64,000 nucleotides of DNA from Aureimonas jatrophae. Lineage in GTDB: Bacteria; Pseudomonadota; Alphaproteobacteria; Rhizobiales; Rhizobiaceae. The notes under the pieces were generated by a model that was given only the letters and a program-made list of their open reading frames with translations, ran no database searches and was not told the DNA's origin. The DNA is taken from positions 495,252 through 559,251 of the forward strand of contig NZ_FNIT01000001.1 in assembly GCF_900104035.1 (NCBI RefSeq). The letters are read 5' to 3'. Position numbers and translations under genes: made by a program. This document shows positions 8,348 through 17,552 of this stretch, one piece after another. The first letter of the stretch is position 1, and each line of letters opens with the position of its first letter.

Positions 8348-8374
8348 ACATGTTGCGTGACTGCTACATGTTGC
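8348..8374. repeat. Direct repeat ACATGTTGC in the cysS upstream region
   Basis: The 9-mer ACATGTTGC occurs at 8348-8356 and again at 8366-8374, start-to-start spacing 18 bases. It lies in the 255-base region between the divergent small gene and cysS. The flanking DNA is more AT-rich than the surroundings. The spacing is near two helical turns, so it could be a tandem regulator site, but no regulator is identified. Confidence 0.35.
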
Positions 8375-8498
8375 AGCGCGATATAGTCTTGGTCGCGATG
8401 CAAATTCTTATCGCGACAGCGAACGCGTCCGGTTTGTGGGACGGCGGGTTTGCCTGTAGCACGGACACCGGACACAGCGGCATGCGGGAACGGACTAC

Positions 8499-9917
8499 GT
8501 GGACGACGGCGATCGGGGCCTGAAGCTCTTCAACACCATGACGCGGCGCAAGGCGGCGTTGCGCCCGCTGGACTGGCGAAACGGCGCGAGCGATCCGAAG
8601 CTGCGCATGTATGTCTGCGGTCCCACCGTCTACGACGAGGCCCATATCGGCAACGCGCGTCCGGTGATCGTCTTCGACGTCCTGTTTCGCCTGCTGCGCC
8701 ACCTCTACGGACCGGCGCACGTCACCTACGTCCGCAACATCACGGACGTCGACGACAAGATCAACGCGCGCGCGGCGCGCGACTTTCCCGGGCTCGAACT
8801 CAACGACGCGATCCGTCGCGTCACCGAGCGCACCGCCGACCAGTTCCACCGGGACGTTGCTGCGCTAGGCTGTCTTGCGCCCAGCTTCGAGCCGCGAGCG
8901 ACCGAGTTCGTGGTGCCGCGCGGCGATGGAGGGCCCGACATGGTCTCGATGATCGGGTCGCTGATCGAGCGCGGCCATGCCTACGAGGCGGCGGGCGAGG
9001 TCCTGTTCTCGGTTCGCTCCATGCCGGACTACGGTGCCCTCTCGCGTCGCAACCTCGACGACCAGCAGGCGGGCGCGCGCGTCGCCGTGGAGGCGCACAA
9101 GCGCGATCCGGCCGACTTCGTGCTCTGGAAGCTGTCGGACGAGAACGAGCCGGGTTGGCCGAGCCCGTGGGGGCGAGGGCGTCCTGGCTGGCACATCGAG
9201 TGCTCGGTGATGAGCGAAGCCTATCTCGGCCAGACCTTCGACATCCATGGCGGCGGGCTCGACCTCATCTTCCCACACCACGAGAACGAGATCGCCCAGT
9301 CGCGTTGCGCCCACGGCACGCACGCCATGGCCGAGATCTGGATGCACAACGGCTTCCTGCAGGTCGAGGGCCGCAAGATGTCGAAGTCGCTCGGCAACTT
9401 CCATACGATCCGCGAGGTCCTGGAGACCGACAAGGTCGGCGGTCGCAGCTGGCCCGGCGAGGCGGTGCGGCTGGCGATGCTGAAGACGCACTACCGCGAG
9501 CCGATCGACTTCACCGCCGCGCGGCTGGAGGAGGCCGTGCGCGAGCTGGACCGATGGGAGCGGATGGCCGAGGGCGCGACAAGCGACGCGGTGATCGACG
9601 ACCAGTTCCTCGACTGCCTGCGCGACGATCTCTCGGTGAGCGGCGCGATCGCGCGCACCCACGAACTGTTCGACGCGGGGCAGGCCGCCAGCGCGCTCAC
9701 CGGCCTGCGGCTGATCGGCATCGATCCCGTTCGACAAGCGGCGATCGGCGCGGACGTCGAGCGTCGGATCGCCGCTCGGCTCGACCTCCTGCGCGCGCGG
9801 GACTTCGCGGCCGCCGACCAGATCCGCGATGAACTCGCCGCCGAGGGCGTGCTCCTGAAGGACGGCAAGGATCCCGCGACAGGAGAGCGCGTCACGACCT
9901 GGGAGCTGCGGAGGTGA
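8499..9917 (+). CDS. cysS: Cysteine-tRNA ligase
   Basis: The 472-residue class I aminoacyl-tRNA synthetase has the zinc-binding Cys40 in [10 protein letters not shown], the HIGH-type motif HIGN at 49-52, the catalytic-zinc segment [23 protein letters not shown], and KMSKS in [11 protein letters not shown]. It charges tRNA-Cys with cysteine in the cytosol. A GTG at 8499 is chosen because the family continues upstream of the internal ATG at 8538 (LKLFNT is conserved), and GGGA lies upstream. Its stop overlaps the GTG start of the iminopeptidase gene. Confidence 0.96.
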   Translation: MDDGDRGLKLFNTMTRRKAALRPLDWRNGASDPKLRMYVCGPTVYDEAHIGNARPVIVFDVLFRLLRHLYGPAHVTYVRNITDVDDKINARAARDFPGLELNDAIRRVTERTADQFHRDVAALGCLAPSFEPRATEFVVPRGDGGPDMVSMIGSLIERGHAYEAAGEVLFSVRSMPDYGALSRRNLDDQQAGARVAVEAHKRDPADFVLWKLSDENEPGWPSPWGRGRPGWHIECSVMSEAYLGQTFDIHGGGLDLIFPHHENEIAQSRCAHGTHAMAEIWMHNGFLQVEGRKMSKSLGNFHTIREVLETDKVGGRSWPGEAVRLAMLKTHYREPIDFTAARLEEAVRELDRWERMAEGATSDAVIDDQFLDCLRDDLSVSGAIARTHELFDAGQAASALTGLRLIGIDPVRQAAIGADVERRIAARLDLLRARDFAAADQIRDELAAEGVLLKDGKDPATGERVTTWELRR

Positions 9918-10894
9918 GTGCCGCGCTGCGCACGCTCTACCCGCCCATCCAGCCGTTCCGCACGGAACGGCTGCCGGTGGGCGAGGGGCACGAGTTGTAT
10001 GTCGAGTGCTGCGGCAACCCGGCCGGCCAGCCGATCCTGTTTCTGCACGGCGGGCCGGGGAGCGGCAGCAGCCCGAACCATCGCCGCTTGTTCGATCCCG
10101 CGCACTACCGGATCATCCTGTTCGACCAGCGGGGTTGCGGGCGCTCCTCGCCGCTCGGCTCGCTGCACGCTAACACGACAACCGATCTCGTCGCCGACAT
10201 CGAGCGGTTGCGGCTTCATTTCCGGATCGAGCGCTGGATGGTGTTCGGCGGATCGTGGGGCTCGACGCTGGCGCTCGCCTATGGCGAGGCCTACCCCGAT
10301 CGCGTCGAGGCGATGGTGCTGCGCGGCATCTTCACGGGGCGGCGCGCGGAGCTCGACTGGTATTATCGCGAGGGCGCGAGCCGCTTGTTTCCCGACGAGT
10401 GGGAACGCTTCCTCGCCCCGCTCGCCCCCGCCGCCCGCCATGATCCGATCCGGGGGTATCATCCGTTGCTGACGAGTCCCGATCCGCAGGTTCGGGCTCG
10501 CGCCGCACGCGCCTGGACCGACTGGGAAGCGCGCACCGTTTCGACGCGCCCGCCCGGCCTGCCGCTTCCGCCCGGCGTCGCCGCCAGCGATGCGGCGGTG
10601 GCCTTCGCCCGGATCGAGAACCATTTCTTCGTCAACGATCTGTGGCTGCGAGAGGGACAGTTGGTCGAGGAGGCCGGTCGGTTGGCCGGGATCCCCGGCA
10701 TCATCGTCCAAGGGCGCTACGACGTCGTGACGCCGCCCGTCACCGCCTTTGACCTGCATCGTGCGTGGCCGGGCTCGGAACTCCAGATCGTCGAGGACGC
10801 GGGACACGCCTTCTCCGAGCCGGGGACGCTGGATCGGCTCATCCGCGCGACCGACCGCCTGCGCCAGTTCCGACCCGTGGAGCCCGCCTCATGA
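9914..10894 (+). CDS. pip: Proline iminopeptidase
   Basis: The 326-residue alpha/beta hydrolase has the oxyanion HGGPG motif (residues 45-49), DQRGCGRS, nucleophile Ser114 in GGSWGS, an Asp in GRYDVVTP and His in DAGHAFSEP. These are the typical triad of S33 prolyl aminopeptidases, which release N-terminal proline from peptides. The usual length of this family is about 310-330 residues, so it is complete. It starts with GTG inside the cysS stop and overlaps the next gene by ATGA. Confidence 0.93.
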   Translation: MSAALRTLYPPIQPFRTERLPVGEGHELYVECCGNPAGQPILFLHGGPGSGSSPNHRRLFDPAHYRIILFDQRGCGRSSPLGSLHANTTTDLVADIERLRLHFRIERWMVFGGSWGSTLALAYGEAYPDRVEAMVLRGIFTGRRAELDWYYREGASRLFPDEWERFLAPLAPAARHDPIRGYHPLLTSPDPQVRARAARAWTDWEARTVSTRPPGLPLPPGVAASDAAVAFARIENHFFVNDLWLREGQLVEEAGRLAGIPGIIVQGRYDVVTPPVTAFDLHRAWPGSELQIVEDAGHAFSEPGTLDRLIRATDRLRQFRPVEPAS

Positions 10895-11370
10895 CGCTCG
10901 ACAACAAGCCCGTCCGCTCCGGCGGATGCCAATGCGGCGCCGTCCGCTTCCGCCTGGAAGGCGCGCCCGCCCACTCCTCGGTCTGCCACTGCCGCATGTG
11001 TCAGAAGGCGTTCGGCGCGCTCTACGCACCGCTTCTCAACGTCGGGGAGGCGACGCTGACCTGGACTCGGGGCGAGCCGGCGCGCTTCCGGTCGTCGAGC
11101 CATGTACGTCGCGGCTTCTGCTCGGCCTGCGGCACGCCTCTCACCTACGAGGCGCCGAACGGCATCGCGCTGGCCATCGGCGCCTTCGACGATCCGAGCG
11201 ATCTGGCGCCCTCGATCCAGTTCGGTGTCGAGGGAAAGTTGCCCTACGTCGATCGTGTGCCGCAGCTCCCGGTCTCGACGACCGACGAGGACGCAGCCTC
11301 GACGCAGGACAGCTGGATGAAGGAGATCCGCTCGTTCCAGCATCCGGACCACGATACGCCCGAGCCCTAG
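10891..11370 (+). CDS. GFA-family (Gfa-like/CENP-V domain) zinc protein
   Basis: The 159-residue protein has the GFA cysteine pattern GGCQCGAVRF (Cys13, Cys15), CHCRMC (Cys32, 34, 37) and FCSACG (Cys77, 80), which bind two zinc ions. The family is named after glutathione-dependent formaldehyde-activating enzyme, but most members have no proven activity. It is translationally coupled to the iminopeptidase gene (ATGA overlap), giving a three-gene cysS operon. Substrate unknown. Confidence 0.88.
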   Translation: MTLDNKPVRSGGCQCGAVRFRLEGAPAHSSVCHCRMCQKAFGALYAPLLNVGEATLTWTRGEPARFRSSSHVRRGFCSACGTPLTYEAPNGIALAIGAFDDPSDLAPSIQFGVEGKLPYVDRVPQLPVSTTDEDAASTQDSWMKEIRSFQHPDHDTPEP

Positions 11371-11453
11371 GTGTGCGGGAATCCGGGTGTCGCCGCCCCG
11401 CGCGATAGGCTAGGTCCAGCGCAGCGCCGGACCTTTGACGAGCGAGACTTCGC

Positions 11454-12380
11454 ATGATCCCCGAACCCGATGCCAGCCAGACGCGGCGTGGCCTTGCCTA
11501 CGCCTTGGGGGCGTTCCTGATCTGGGGTCTCGTCCTGCCGATCTACCTGAAGGGGCTGGCCCACGTCTCGCCGCTGGAGGTGCTCGCGCATCGCGTTCTG
11601 TGGTCGATTCCGCTTGCGGTCGCGATCCTGGCGGTGGCGGGGACCCTCGATCGTTTCCCCCGCCTCCTGCGACCGCGCATCGTGCTCATGGCGGCGCTGA
11701 CCGCCTCGCTGATCTCGGTGAACTGGGGGGTGTATATCTGGGCGATCGCCAACGGGCACGGCATCGAGGCGGCGCTCGGCTATTACGTCAACCCATTGAT
11801 CAACGTGCTCCTCGGCATGGCCTTTCTCGGAGAGCGACCGAGCCGTCTGCAGGGCGCGGCGATCTTGTTGGCCACTTTCGGCGTCGGCATCCTCACGTTC
11901 GAGAGCGGCGGCCTGCCGTGGGTGTCGCTGGCGCTCGCGCTCAGCTTCGGTTTCTATGGCCTGCTTCGCAAGACGTTGCCGTTCGAGGCGACGGAGGGCT
12001 TCCTGCTGGAAGTCGTGATCCTCTTCGTACCGGCGCTGGCGGTCCTGTTCCATGTCTCGGGGCGGGGGGAAACGCGCTTCGGCGCCGACACCGTCGATAC
12101 GGTTCTGCTGGTCGGCACCGGCGTCGTGACCGCCGTGCCGCTGATCCTCTATGCCGCGGGCGCCCGGCTTTTGCCCTATACGACGATCGGCCTTCTTCAG
12201 TACCTGTCGCCGACGCTCATCTTCCTGACCGCTGTGTTCATCTTCGGTGAGCCGTTCGGCTTCTGGCAGGGCGTCAGCTTCGCCTTTATCTGGGCCGGGC
12301 TGGCGCTCTACACCGCCGCGATGTTGCGCGGGCGACGCGGCGCGCCCGCCGCGTCCATCCCGGTGGAAGAGAGAGCCTAG
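11454..12380 (+). CDS. rarD: RarD-type EamA transporter
   Basis: The 308-residue membrane protein has the ten-helix layout of EamA/DMT permeases and typical RarD segments: AYALGAFLIWGL near the N-terminus, LAHRVLWSIP, and LQYLSPTLIFL near the C-terminus. RarD proteins are annotated as chloramphenicol-sensitive permeases; the natural substrate is unclear. It is monocistronic and its TAG stop overlaps the stop of the convergent LOG gene in the sequence CTAG. Confidence 0.9.
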   Translation: MIPEPDASQTRRGLAYALGAFLIWGLVLPIYLKGLAHVSPLEVLAHRVLWSIPLAVAILAVAGTLDRFPRLLRPRIVLMAALTASLISVNWGVYIWAIANGHGIEAALGYYVNPLINVLLGMAFLGERPSRLQGAAILLATFGVGILTFESGGLPWVSLALALSFGFYGLLRKTLPFEATEGFLLEVVILFVPALAVLFHVSGRGETRFGADTVDTVLLVGTGVVTAVPLILYAAGARLLPYTTIGLLQYLSPTLIFLTAVFIFGEPFGFWQGVSFAFIWAGLALYTAAMLRGRRGAPAASIPVEERA

Positions 12381-12982
12381 AGGCGTTCGATCACCGCCGG
12401 CGCGGCTTCGGCGGCGCTGGCGGGTGCGGCGGCTTCGATCAGGGGCAGAAGATCCTCCACGCGGTCCGCCACGATCGGGCGCACCATATGGCCGGTGTGA
12501 ATGAAGCCGGCCTCGCGCATGTGGTCGAGAAGGCTCGCGAACGGATCCCAGAAGCCGCCGACATTGGCGATCGCGATCGGCTTGCGGTGCCGCCCGAGCT
12601 GGCTCCACGTCATGATCTCGACCAGCTCCTCGAGCGTGCCGATGCCGCCCGGCAGCGCCACGAAGGCGTCGGAGCGCTCGAACATCTTGTGCTTGCGCTC
12701 GTGCATGTCCTCGGTAACGACGAGTTCGTCGAGCCGCTTCAGCTCGCTGGCCGTCGCTTCCATGTCGATCAGGAAGCGCGGAATGATGCCCGTCACCTGA
12801 CCGCCGGCGCGGATCACCGCTTCCGAAACGGCACCCATGATGCCACGCGTGCCGCCGCCGTAGATCAGGCGGATGCCGGCCTGGCCCATCAGCGTGCCGA
12901 GCGTTTCCGCCGCTTGGATATAGGAGGGATCGCGGCCCGGAGAGGAGCCGCAGTAGACGCAAAGGGAACGAATCGATGTCAT
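12377..12982 (-). CDS. LOG-family nucleotide 5'-monophosphate phosphoribohydrolase
   Basis: The 201-residue protein has the LOG family motifs GGGTRGIMG (residues 42-50), MHERK (93-97) and PGGIGTLEE (111-119). The family cleaves the N-glycosidic bond of nucleoside monophosphates (cytokinin riboside 5'-monophosphate in plants; AMP-like substrates in bacteria). The start at 12982 gives the canonical SLCVYCGSSPG N-terminus. A cytokinin-related role in a plant-associated bacterium is possible but not shown. Confidence 0.9.
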   Translation of the reverse strand: MTSIRSLCVYCGSSPGRDPSYIQAAETLGTLMGQAGIRLIYGGGTRGIMGAVSEAVIRAGGQVTGIIPRFLIDMEATASELKRLDELVVTEDMHERKHKMFERSDAFVALPGGIGTLEELVEIMTWSQLGRHRKPIAIANVGGFWDPFASLLDHMREAGFIHTGHMVRPIVADRVEDLLPLIEAAAPASAAEAAPAVIERL

Positions 12983-13047
12983 GAGGGCAAGGTCGGTCGC
13001 CGGGGCGTTCCGGTCAAGGACGTCGCGGTGAATTCGACAGTCCGCGC

Positions 13048-13638
13048 TCAGCTGCGCGCATCGATCGCCTCGGCGATCTCGTCGGCCATCTTGAACAGGC
13101 GCACGACGAGCGGGACCGCAAGGGCGATAGCCGAGCGGTCGAGACCTCGAGCCGCCTGCGCCTCGCGGATCTCGCTCGCGAGCGACGCGAGCACCGGCAC
13201 GAAGCGGATCGCCAGTGAGACGGCCAGGCCGACCCGTGCCGGGTCGATGCCGAACGGGCGCAGGCAGGGCGCGACCAGACGCTCGACCGCATCGGCGATA
13301 TCGGACGGCCGCGTCGTGGCAGCGGCCAGCGCGGCCATGAGCAGCAACGCGGCCAGTCGCGAGCCGAAGAGCAGCGCGGCCATGGGCCCTGCGAACCAGA
13401 GCTGGAAACCCGCGACGAGAACGACGATCGGCAGGCTGGCTCGAAGGGTCCGCCCCGCCGAGCGCCGGCCCAGTGTCATGGCGGTGGCTGCTACCGACAG
13501 AACCAGCGCTCCCAGCGACAGCCATACGGACGGAATCAGGAAGAGAAGCGTGCCGGCGAGCGCGAGGCCGGCCAGCTTGGCACCGGCGGGCAAGCGGTGC
13601 GCCAGCGTCGATCCGGGTCGGTAGACGTCGGCGATCAT
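13048..13638 (-). CDS. bioN: BioN, transmembrane T-component of biotin ECF importer
   Basis: The 196-residue CbiQ/EcfT-family membrane protein has several hydrophobic helices and the cytosolic coupling motif AQAARGL that contacts the ATPase. With bioM and bioY directly upstream it forms the tripartite biotin importer. Its ATG overlaps the end of bioM by four bases. This is the last gene of the operon; the LOG gene follows after 65 bases. Confidence 0.92.
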   Translation of the reverse strand: MIADVYRPGSTLAHRLPAGAKLAGLALAGTLLFLIPSVWLSLGALVLSVAATAMTLGRRSAGRTLRASLPIVVLVAGFQLWFAGPMAALLFGSRLAALLLMAALAAATTRPSDIADAVERLVAPCLRPFGIDPARVGLAVSLAIRFVPVLASLASEIREAQAARGLDRSAIALAVPLVVRLFKMADEIAEAIDARS

Positions 13639-14312
13639 GCGTCGGCCAGCCGGCGATAAGCGGCAAGGGCTTCGGCTGGGCCGGCGTCGCAGGCCAGACG
13701 TCCCCCGTCGAAGACGAGCACCCTGTCGAAGCCGTCCAGAAGCGCGAGGTCGTGCGTCGCGAGCACGATCGGTCGCCCCGCCGCTTCCACCGCCGCCATC
13801 ACGCGGCGCGTATTGCGCCGGTCGAGCAGCGTCGTCGGCTCGTCGAGAACCAGAAGGCGGGGCTCCAGAACCAGGATGCCCGCCAGCGCCACGAGTTGCC
13901 GTTCGCCCCCCGACAACTCGTGCGTCAGGCGGTCTTCGAAGCCCGACAGTCCGAAGCGATCGAGCATTGCGGCAACCCTGGCGGCGATTTCCGGCTTCGG
14001 AACCCCCCGGTTTCGCAGGCCGAACGCCAGATCTTCGGCGACGCTGGGATAAACGATCTGATGGTCGGGGTTCTGGAACAGGAAGCCGACGCTCCGGCGC
14101 ACCGCCTTCGTATCGGCGATGGTGTCGAGCCCGAAGACGCGCACCCGGCCCGCGCTCGGCAGCAGCAGCCCGTTCAGAAGGCGCGCGAAGCTGGACTTGC
14201 CGGAGCCGTTGGCGCCCACGATGCCGATGCGCGGCTCGACCAGATGCAGGTCGAGACCGCGCAGCACCTGTCGGCCGCCGCGCTCCACCGCGACACCGCT
14301 GAGTTCGATCAT
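13635..14312 (-). CDS. bioM: BioM, ATPase of biotin ECF importer
   Basis: The 225-residue ABC ATPase has Walker A GANGSGKSS, the Q-loop region FLFQNPDHQIV typical of ECF ATPases, the signature LSGGERQ and Walker B LLVLDEPT. It energises BioN/BioY for biotin uptake across the inner membrane. The start at 14312 overlaps the bioY stop; the longer upstream frame is bioY DNA in another frame. It overlaps bioN by four bases at the other end. Confidence 0.94.
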   Translation of the reverse strand: MIELSGVAVERGGRQVLRGLDLHLVEPRIGIVGANGSGKSSFARLLNGLLLPSAGRVRVFGLDTIADTKAVRRSVGFLFQNPDHQIVYPSVAEDLAFGLRNRGVPKPEIAARVAAMLDRFGLSGFEDRLTHELSGGERQLVALAGILVLEPRLLVLDEPTTLLDRRNTRRVMAAVEAAGRPIVLATHDLALLDGFDRVLVFDGGRLACDAGPAEALAAYRRLADA

Positions 14313-14872
14313 CCGATCCGGCGCGCCGACCGGCGACCGATCAACGGGTAGCTGTTCGATACGGCGACCATCACGGCGGCGGCGAGGGCGGCCTTGATCA
14401 GGTCTCCCGGCAGGAAGGCCACCGACCCCCAAGCGGCGGTCGCAAGGGGAGCGCCGGTGACCACGGAGATGCCGGGGATGCCGCAGGCGTAGAGAACCAG
14501 GATGCCGCCGGTCGCCGCCGCCAGAAAGGCGGACACGAAATGAAGCCGCGGCAGGAAGCGCTCGGTGACAAGTCCGGTCACGAAGGCCGCTGGCAGCCAG
14601 CCGAGGAAGAAGCCGACCGTCGGGCCGGCCAAGACCGCGATGCCGCCCCGTCCGCCCGACAGAAGCGGCAGGCCCGCGAGCACGATCACCATGAACAGAA
14701 GGATCGCCAGCGTACCGCGCCGTGCTCCGAGCAGCCCGCCCGCCAGCATCACGCCCATGGACTGGGCGGTGATGGGCACGTTGATGACCGGCACATTCAG
14801 AGCCGGAAAGACCCCGAGTACGGCCATCAGTGCGGCGAACAGGGCGATATGCACGATGTCGCGAGTGGTCAC
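14309..14872 (-). CDS. bioY: BioY, substrate-binding S-component of biotin importer
   Basis: The 187-residue membrane protein has the BioY pattern: VPITAQSMGVMLAG in the first third, GRGGIAVLAGPTVGFFLGW in the middle, and a C-terminal AFLPGDLIKA segment. BioY binds biotin with high affinity and delivers it to BioMN. It is the first gene of a bioYMN operon. No copy of the BioR operator type TTATnnATAA was seen in the 70 bases upstream. Confidence 0.95.
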   Translation of the reverse strand: MTTRDIVHIALFAALMAVLGVFPALNVPVINVPITAQSMGVMLAGGLLGARRGTLAILLFMVIVLAGLPLLSGGRGGIAVLAGPTVGFFLGWLPAAFVTGLVTERFLPRLHFVSAFLAAATGGILVLYACGIPGISVVTGAPLATAAWGSVAFLPGDLIKAALAAAVMVAVSNSYPLIGRRSARRIG

Positions 14873-14942
14873 GCGGGACTCCCGAATGCGTTGAGGCGCG
14901 ATCAGGGCTCTAGCTCGTGTCGCAAGCGGCGTCGAGCGTCGG

Positions 14943-15800
14943 TCAGATCGCGGTGCGCATCGCCTCGTCGAGATACACGCGGCGCAGACGACGAGCGAGG
15001 TCGCCCGGCCGCCCGTCGCCGACCCGCACGCCGTCGATCTCGACCACAGCGGTCACGAAGGCGCCCGCCGAGGTGATGAACGCTTCGCGCGCGCCCTGCG
15101 CCTCCTCCACCGTGAAGGGCCGCTCCTCGATCGCCAGACCGGCTTCCGCCGCGCCGTGCAGCACGGCGCTGCGGGTGATGCCGGGCAGGATCGAGCGCGA
15201 CAGCGAAGGCGTCACGATCGTCCCGTCCTGTGTGAGGATATACGCGTTGTTCGAGGAGCCCTCCGTCACGAATCCGTTCTCGGTCATCCAGACATCGTCG
15301 AAACCATCGCGGCGAGCCTGCGACTTCGCCATCGACGCGTAGAGGAGCTGCGTGGTCTTGATGTCACGGCGGCCCCAGCGAAGATCGGGCGCGACCGCGA
15401 CGCGCAGGCCACGCTCGGCCTCGGGCGATTCGAGCGAGGCACGGGTCTGCGTGAAGAGCACGAGGCCCGGACCCGTCTCCGCCGGTGGCCAGATGAAGTC
15501 GCGGTCCGCCGCTCCGCGCGACACCTGCAGGTAGACGCTGCCGAGATCGATGCCGTTGCGACGGACGAGCTCACGGTGCAGCGCGAGCAACTCGTCGTCG
15601 CCGGCGGGCGACGCCATGTCGAGTTCGGCAAGCGACCGGCGCAGCCGGGCCTGGTGCGCCGCATAGTCCACGAGCTTGCCGCCGATCACGGCGGTCACCT
15701 CGTAGACCGCGTCGGCAAACAGGAAGCCCCGGTCGAAGACCGAAATCCGGGCGTCCGCTTCCGGAACGAACTCGCCGTTGACGAAGACGGTGCGCGACAT
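14943..15800 (-). CDS. D-amino acid aminotransferase (class IV PLP enzyme)
   Basis: The 285-residue fold-type IV aminotransferase has the catalytic Lys in RRDIKTTQLL and a substrate loop EGSSNNAYIL. The N-terminus VFVNGEFVPEADARISVFDRGF matches D-alanine transaminases closely. These make D-Glu or D-Ala for peptidoglycan. Branched-chain aminotransferase is a less likely alternative because the length is short. The start at 15800 has GGAGAAG upstream. It is a single gene, 70 bases after (upstream of) bioY. Confidence 0.85.
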   Translation of the reverse strand: MSRTVFVNGEFVPEADARISVFDRGFLFADAVYEVTAVIGGKLVDYAAHQARLRRSLAELDMASPAGDDELLALHRELVRRNGIDLGSVYLQVSRGAADRDFIWPPAETGPGLVLFTQTRASLESPEAERGLRVAVAPDLRWGRRDIKTTQLLYASMAKSQARRDGFDDVWMTENGFVTEGSSNNAYILTQDGTIVTPSLSRSILPGITRSAVLHGAAEAGLAIEERPFTVEEAQGAREAFITSAGAFVTAVVEIDGVRVGDGRPGDLARRLRRVYLDEAMRTAI

Positions 15801-15990
15801 GACTTCTCCTTCAGGCCGACAGGACCTGCGGGAGCTTCTAGCGGTCCGGCCCAAAGACCGGAAGCAGCGAAAACCGGCGCCTCGACCCCGCTTGCTGGTT
15901 GCGAGGGCGTGGGGCGGCGGCTAGGCCAGGGGTGGGAGGGCCGGCGCGCATGCCGGGCCGCTTCGTTCTTGAAGGAGCTCCGGCGCTCGT

Positions 15991-17451
15991 ATGGGCCATT
16001 ACCTCGGACTTGATCTCGGCACCTCGTCGCTGAAGGCGCTGGTGATCGACCAGAACCAGAATCCTCTCGCGACAGCCAGCGTCCCGCTCACGGTCGAGCG
16101 CCCGCATTTCGGCTGGTCGGAGCAGTCGCCCGACAGCTGGCTCAAGGCCTGCGAGGACGTGATCGCCATCCTGCGCCGCGAGGCGCCGGACGCGCTGGCA
16201 GGCGTCGAGGGCATCGGCCTGTCGGGCCACATGCACGGGGCGACGCTGCTCGGCGACGACGACCAGGTGCTGCGCCCCTGCATCCTGTGGAACGACACGC
16301 GCTCCCATGCCGAGGCGGCCGAACTCGACGACGACGAGGCGCGCCGCATCACCGGGAACATCGTGTTCCCCGGTTTCACCGCGCCCAAGCTTCTCTGGGT
16401 GGCCCGCAACGAGCCCGAGATCTTCAGCAAGGTCCGGCGCGTTCTGCTGCCGAAGGACTACCTGCGTCTCTGGCTGACCGGCGAGGCGGTCTCGGAAATG
16501 TCGGACGCGGCCGGAACGAGCTGGCTCGATACCGGTCAGCGTCGCTGGTCGAACCGGATGCTGGAGCGCACCGGACTGCCGCTTTCCGCCATGCCGAGGC
16601 TGGTGGAAGGCACCGAAACCAGCGGGACGCTGCGCGGCGAACTCGCCTCGCGATGGGGTCTCAAGGCCGGCATCGCAGTGGCGGGCGGCGGCGGCGACAA
16701 CGCGGCCTCGGCCTGCGGTGTCGGCGTCACGCGCCCCGGCACGGGCTTCCTGTCGCTCGGCACGTCGGGCGTCCTCTTCACGGCCAGCGCCGGCTACGAT
16801 CCGGCGCCCGAAACAGCGCTCCATACGTTCTGCCATGCCATTCCCGGCCTTTGGCACCAGATGGGCGTGACGCTCTCGGCCGCAGGGTCGCTGGAATGGC
16901 TCTCGCAGCTCCTGCAGGAGAAGCCGGGCGACCTCGTCGCACAGGCCGGCGACAGGCTCGACGAGCCGGGACGGCTTCTGTTCCTTCCCTATCTCTCGGG
17001 CGAGCGCACGCCGCACAACGACGCGGCCGTGCGTGGCGCCTTCGTCGGGCTCTCGGCCGACACGAGCCGGGCCGACATGGTGCGGGCCGTGATGGAGGGC
17101 GTTGCGTTTTCGATGCGCGACTGCCTCGACGCCGCCCCGCATACGGGTTGGGTTCGCCAGCTCGTGGCGGTCGGCGCCGGCTCTCGCTCCAGCCTCTGGC
17201 TCCGCATCATGGCAAGCGTTCTGGAGACGCCGGTCGCGCTGCCGGCCGCGGGTGACTTTGGCGCCGCGTTCGGCGCGGCGCGGCTCGGCTTGTGCGCGGC
17301 GACGGGCGCCGACCCCGACGCGGTGATGACCGAGCCACCGATCGCCGCTCGCTACGAGCCGGACGCGAAGCTGACGGAAGCCTATGCAAGGGCGCATCAG
17401 CGCTATCAGGCGCTCTATCCCGCGCTGAAGGCCGCGGCGATCCGCGACTGA
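15991..17451 (+). CDS. xylB: Xylulokinase
   Basis: The 486-residue FGGY-family sugar kinase begins with the phosphate-1 motif GLDLGTSSLKALV. It has GLSGHMHGATLL and LWNDTRSHAEA for substrate contacts, and the adenosine region VAVGAGSRSSLWLRIMA. The pattern fits D-xylulose kinase, feeding xylulose-5-phosphate to the pentose phosphate pathway. No xylose isomerase or transporter is adjacent, so it may serve another pentitol route. It ends just before a strong bidirectional terminator. Confidence 0.9.
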   Translation: MGHYLGLDLGTSSLKALVIDQNQNPLATASVPLTVERPHFGWSEQSPDSWLKACEDVIAILRREAPDALAGVEGIGLSGHMHGATLLGDDDQVLRPCILWNDTRSHAEAAELDDDEARRITGNIVFPGFTAPKLLWVARNEPEIFSKVRRVLLPKDYLRLWLTGEAVSEMSDAAGTSWLDTGQRRWSNRMLERTGLPLSAMPRLVEGTETSGTLRGELASRWGLKAGIAVAGGGGDNAASACGVGVTRPGTGFLSLGTSGVLFTASAGYDPAPETALHTFCHAIPGLWHQMGVTLSAAGSLEWLSQLLQEKPGDLVAQAGDRLDEPGRLLFLPYLSGERTPHNDAAVRGAFVGLSADTSRADMVRAVMEGVAFSMRDCLDAAPHTGWVRQLVAVGAGSRSSLWLRIMASVLETPVALPAAGDFGAAFGAARLGLCAATGADPDAVMTEPPIAARYEPDAKLTEAYARAHQRYQALYPALKAAAIRD

Positions 17452-17470
17452 GCGAACCGACCAGCCAGTA

Positions 17471-17504
17471 AAAAGGCCCGGCCGAGAGATCGGCCGGGCC
17501 TTTT
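17471..17504. terminator. Bidirectional intrinsic terminator between xylB and livJ
   Basis: A perfect 15-bp inverted repeat (arms 17471-17485 and 17490-17504) encloses a GAGA tetraloop. It is flanked by A4 on one side and T4 on the other, so it can end transcription in both directions. It lies between the converging xylB and livJ genes. Confidence 0.93.
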
Positions 17505-17552
17505 CGTTGCGGTGACCGACGGAAGAGGGACGCCCTTCCGCCGGACCGATGC

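Noticed and set aside
12488..13624. 378-codon plus-strand frame over LOG and bioN
   Set aside because: It spans two well-identified minus-strand genes and encodes a low-complexity, Arg-rich product.
14873..14945. BioR operator upstream of bioY
   Set aside because: No TTATnnATAA-type palindrome was found in this region.
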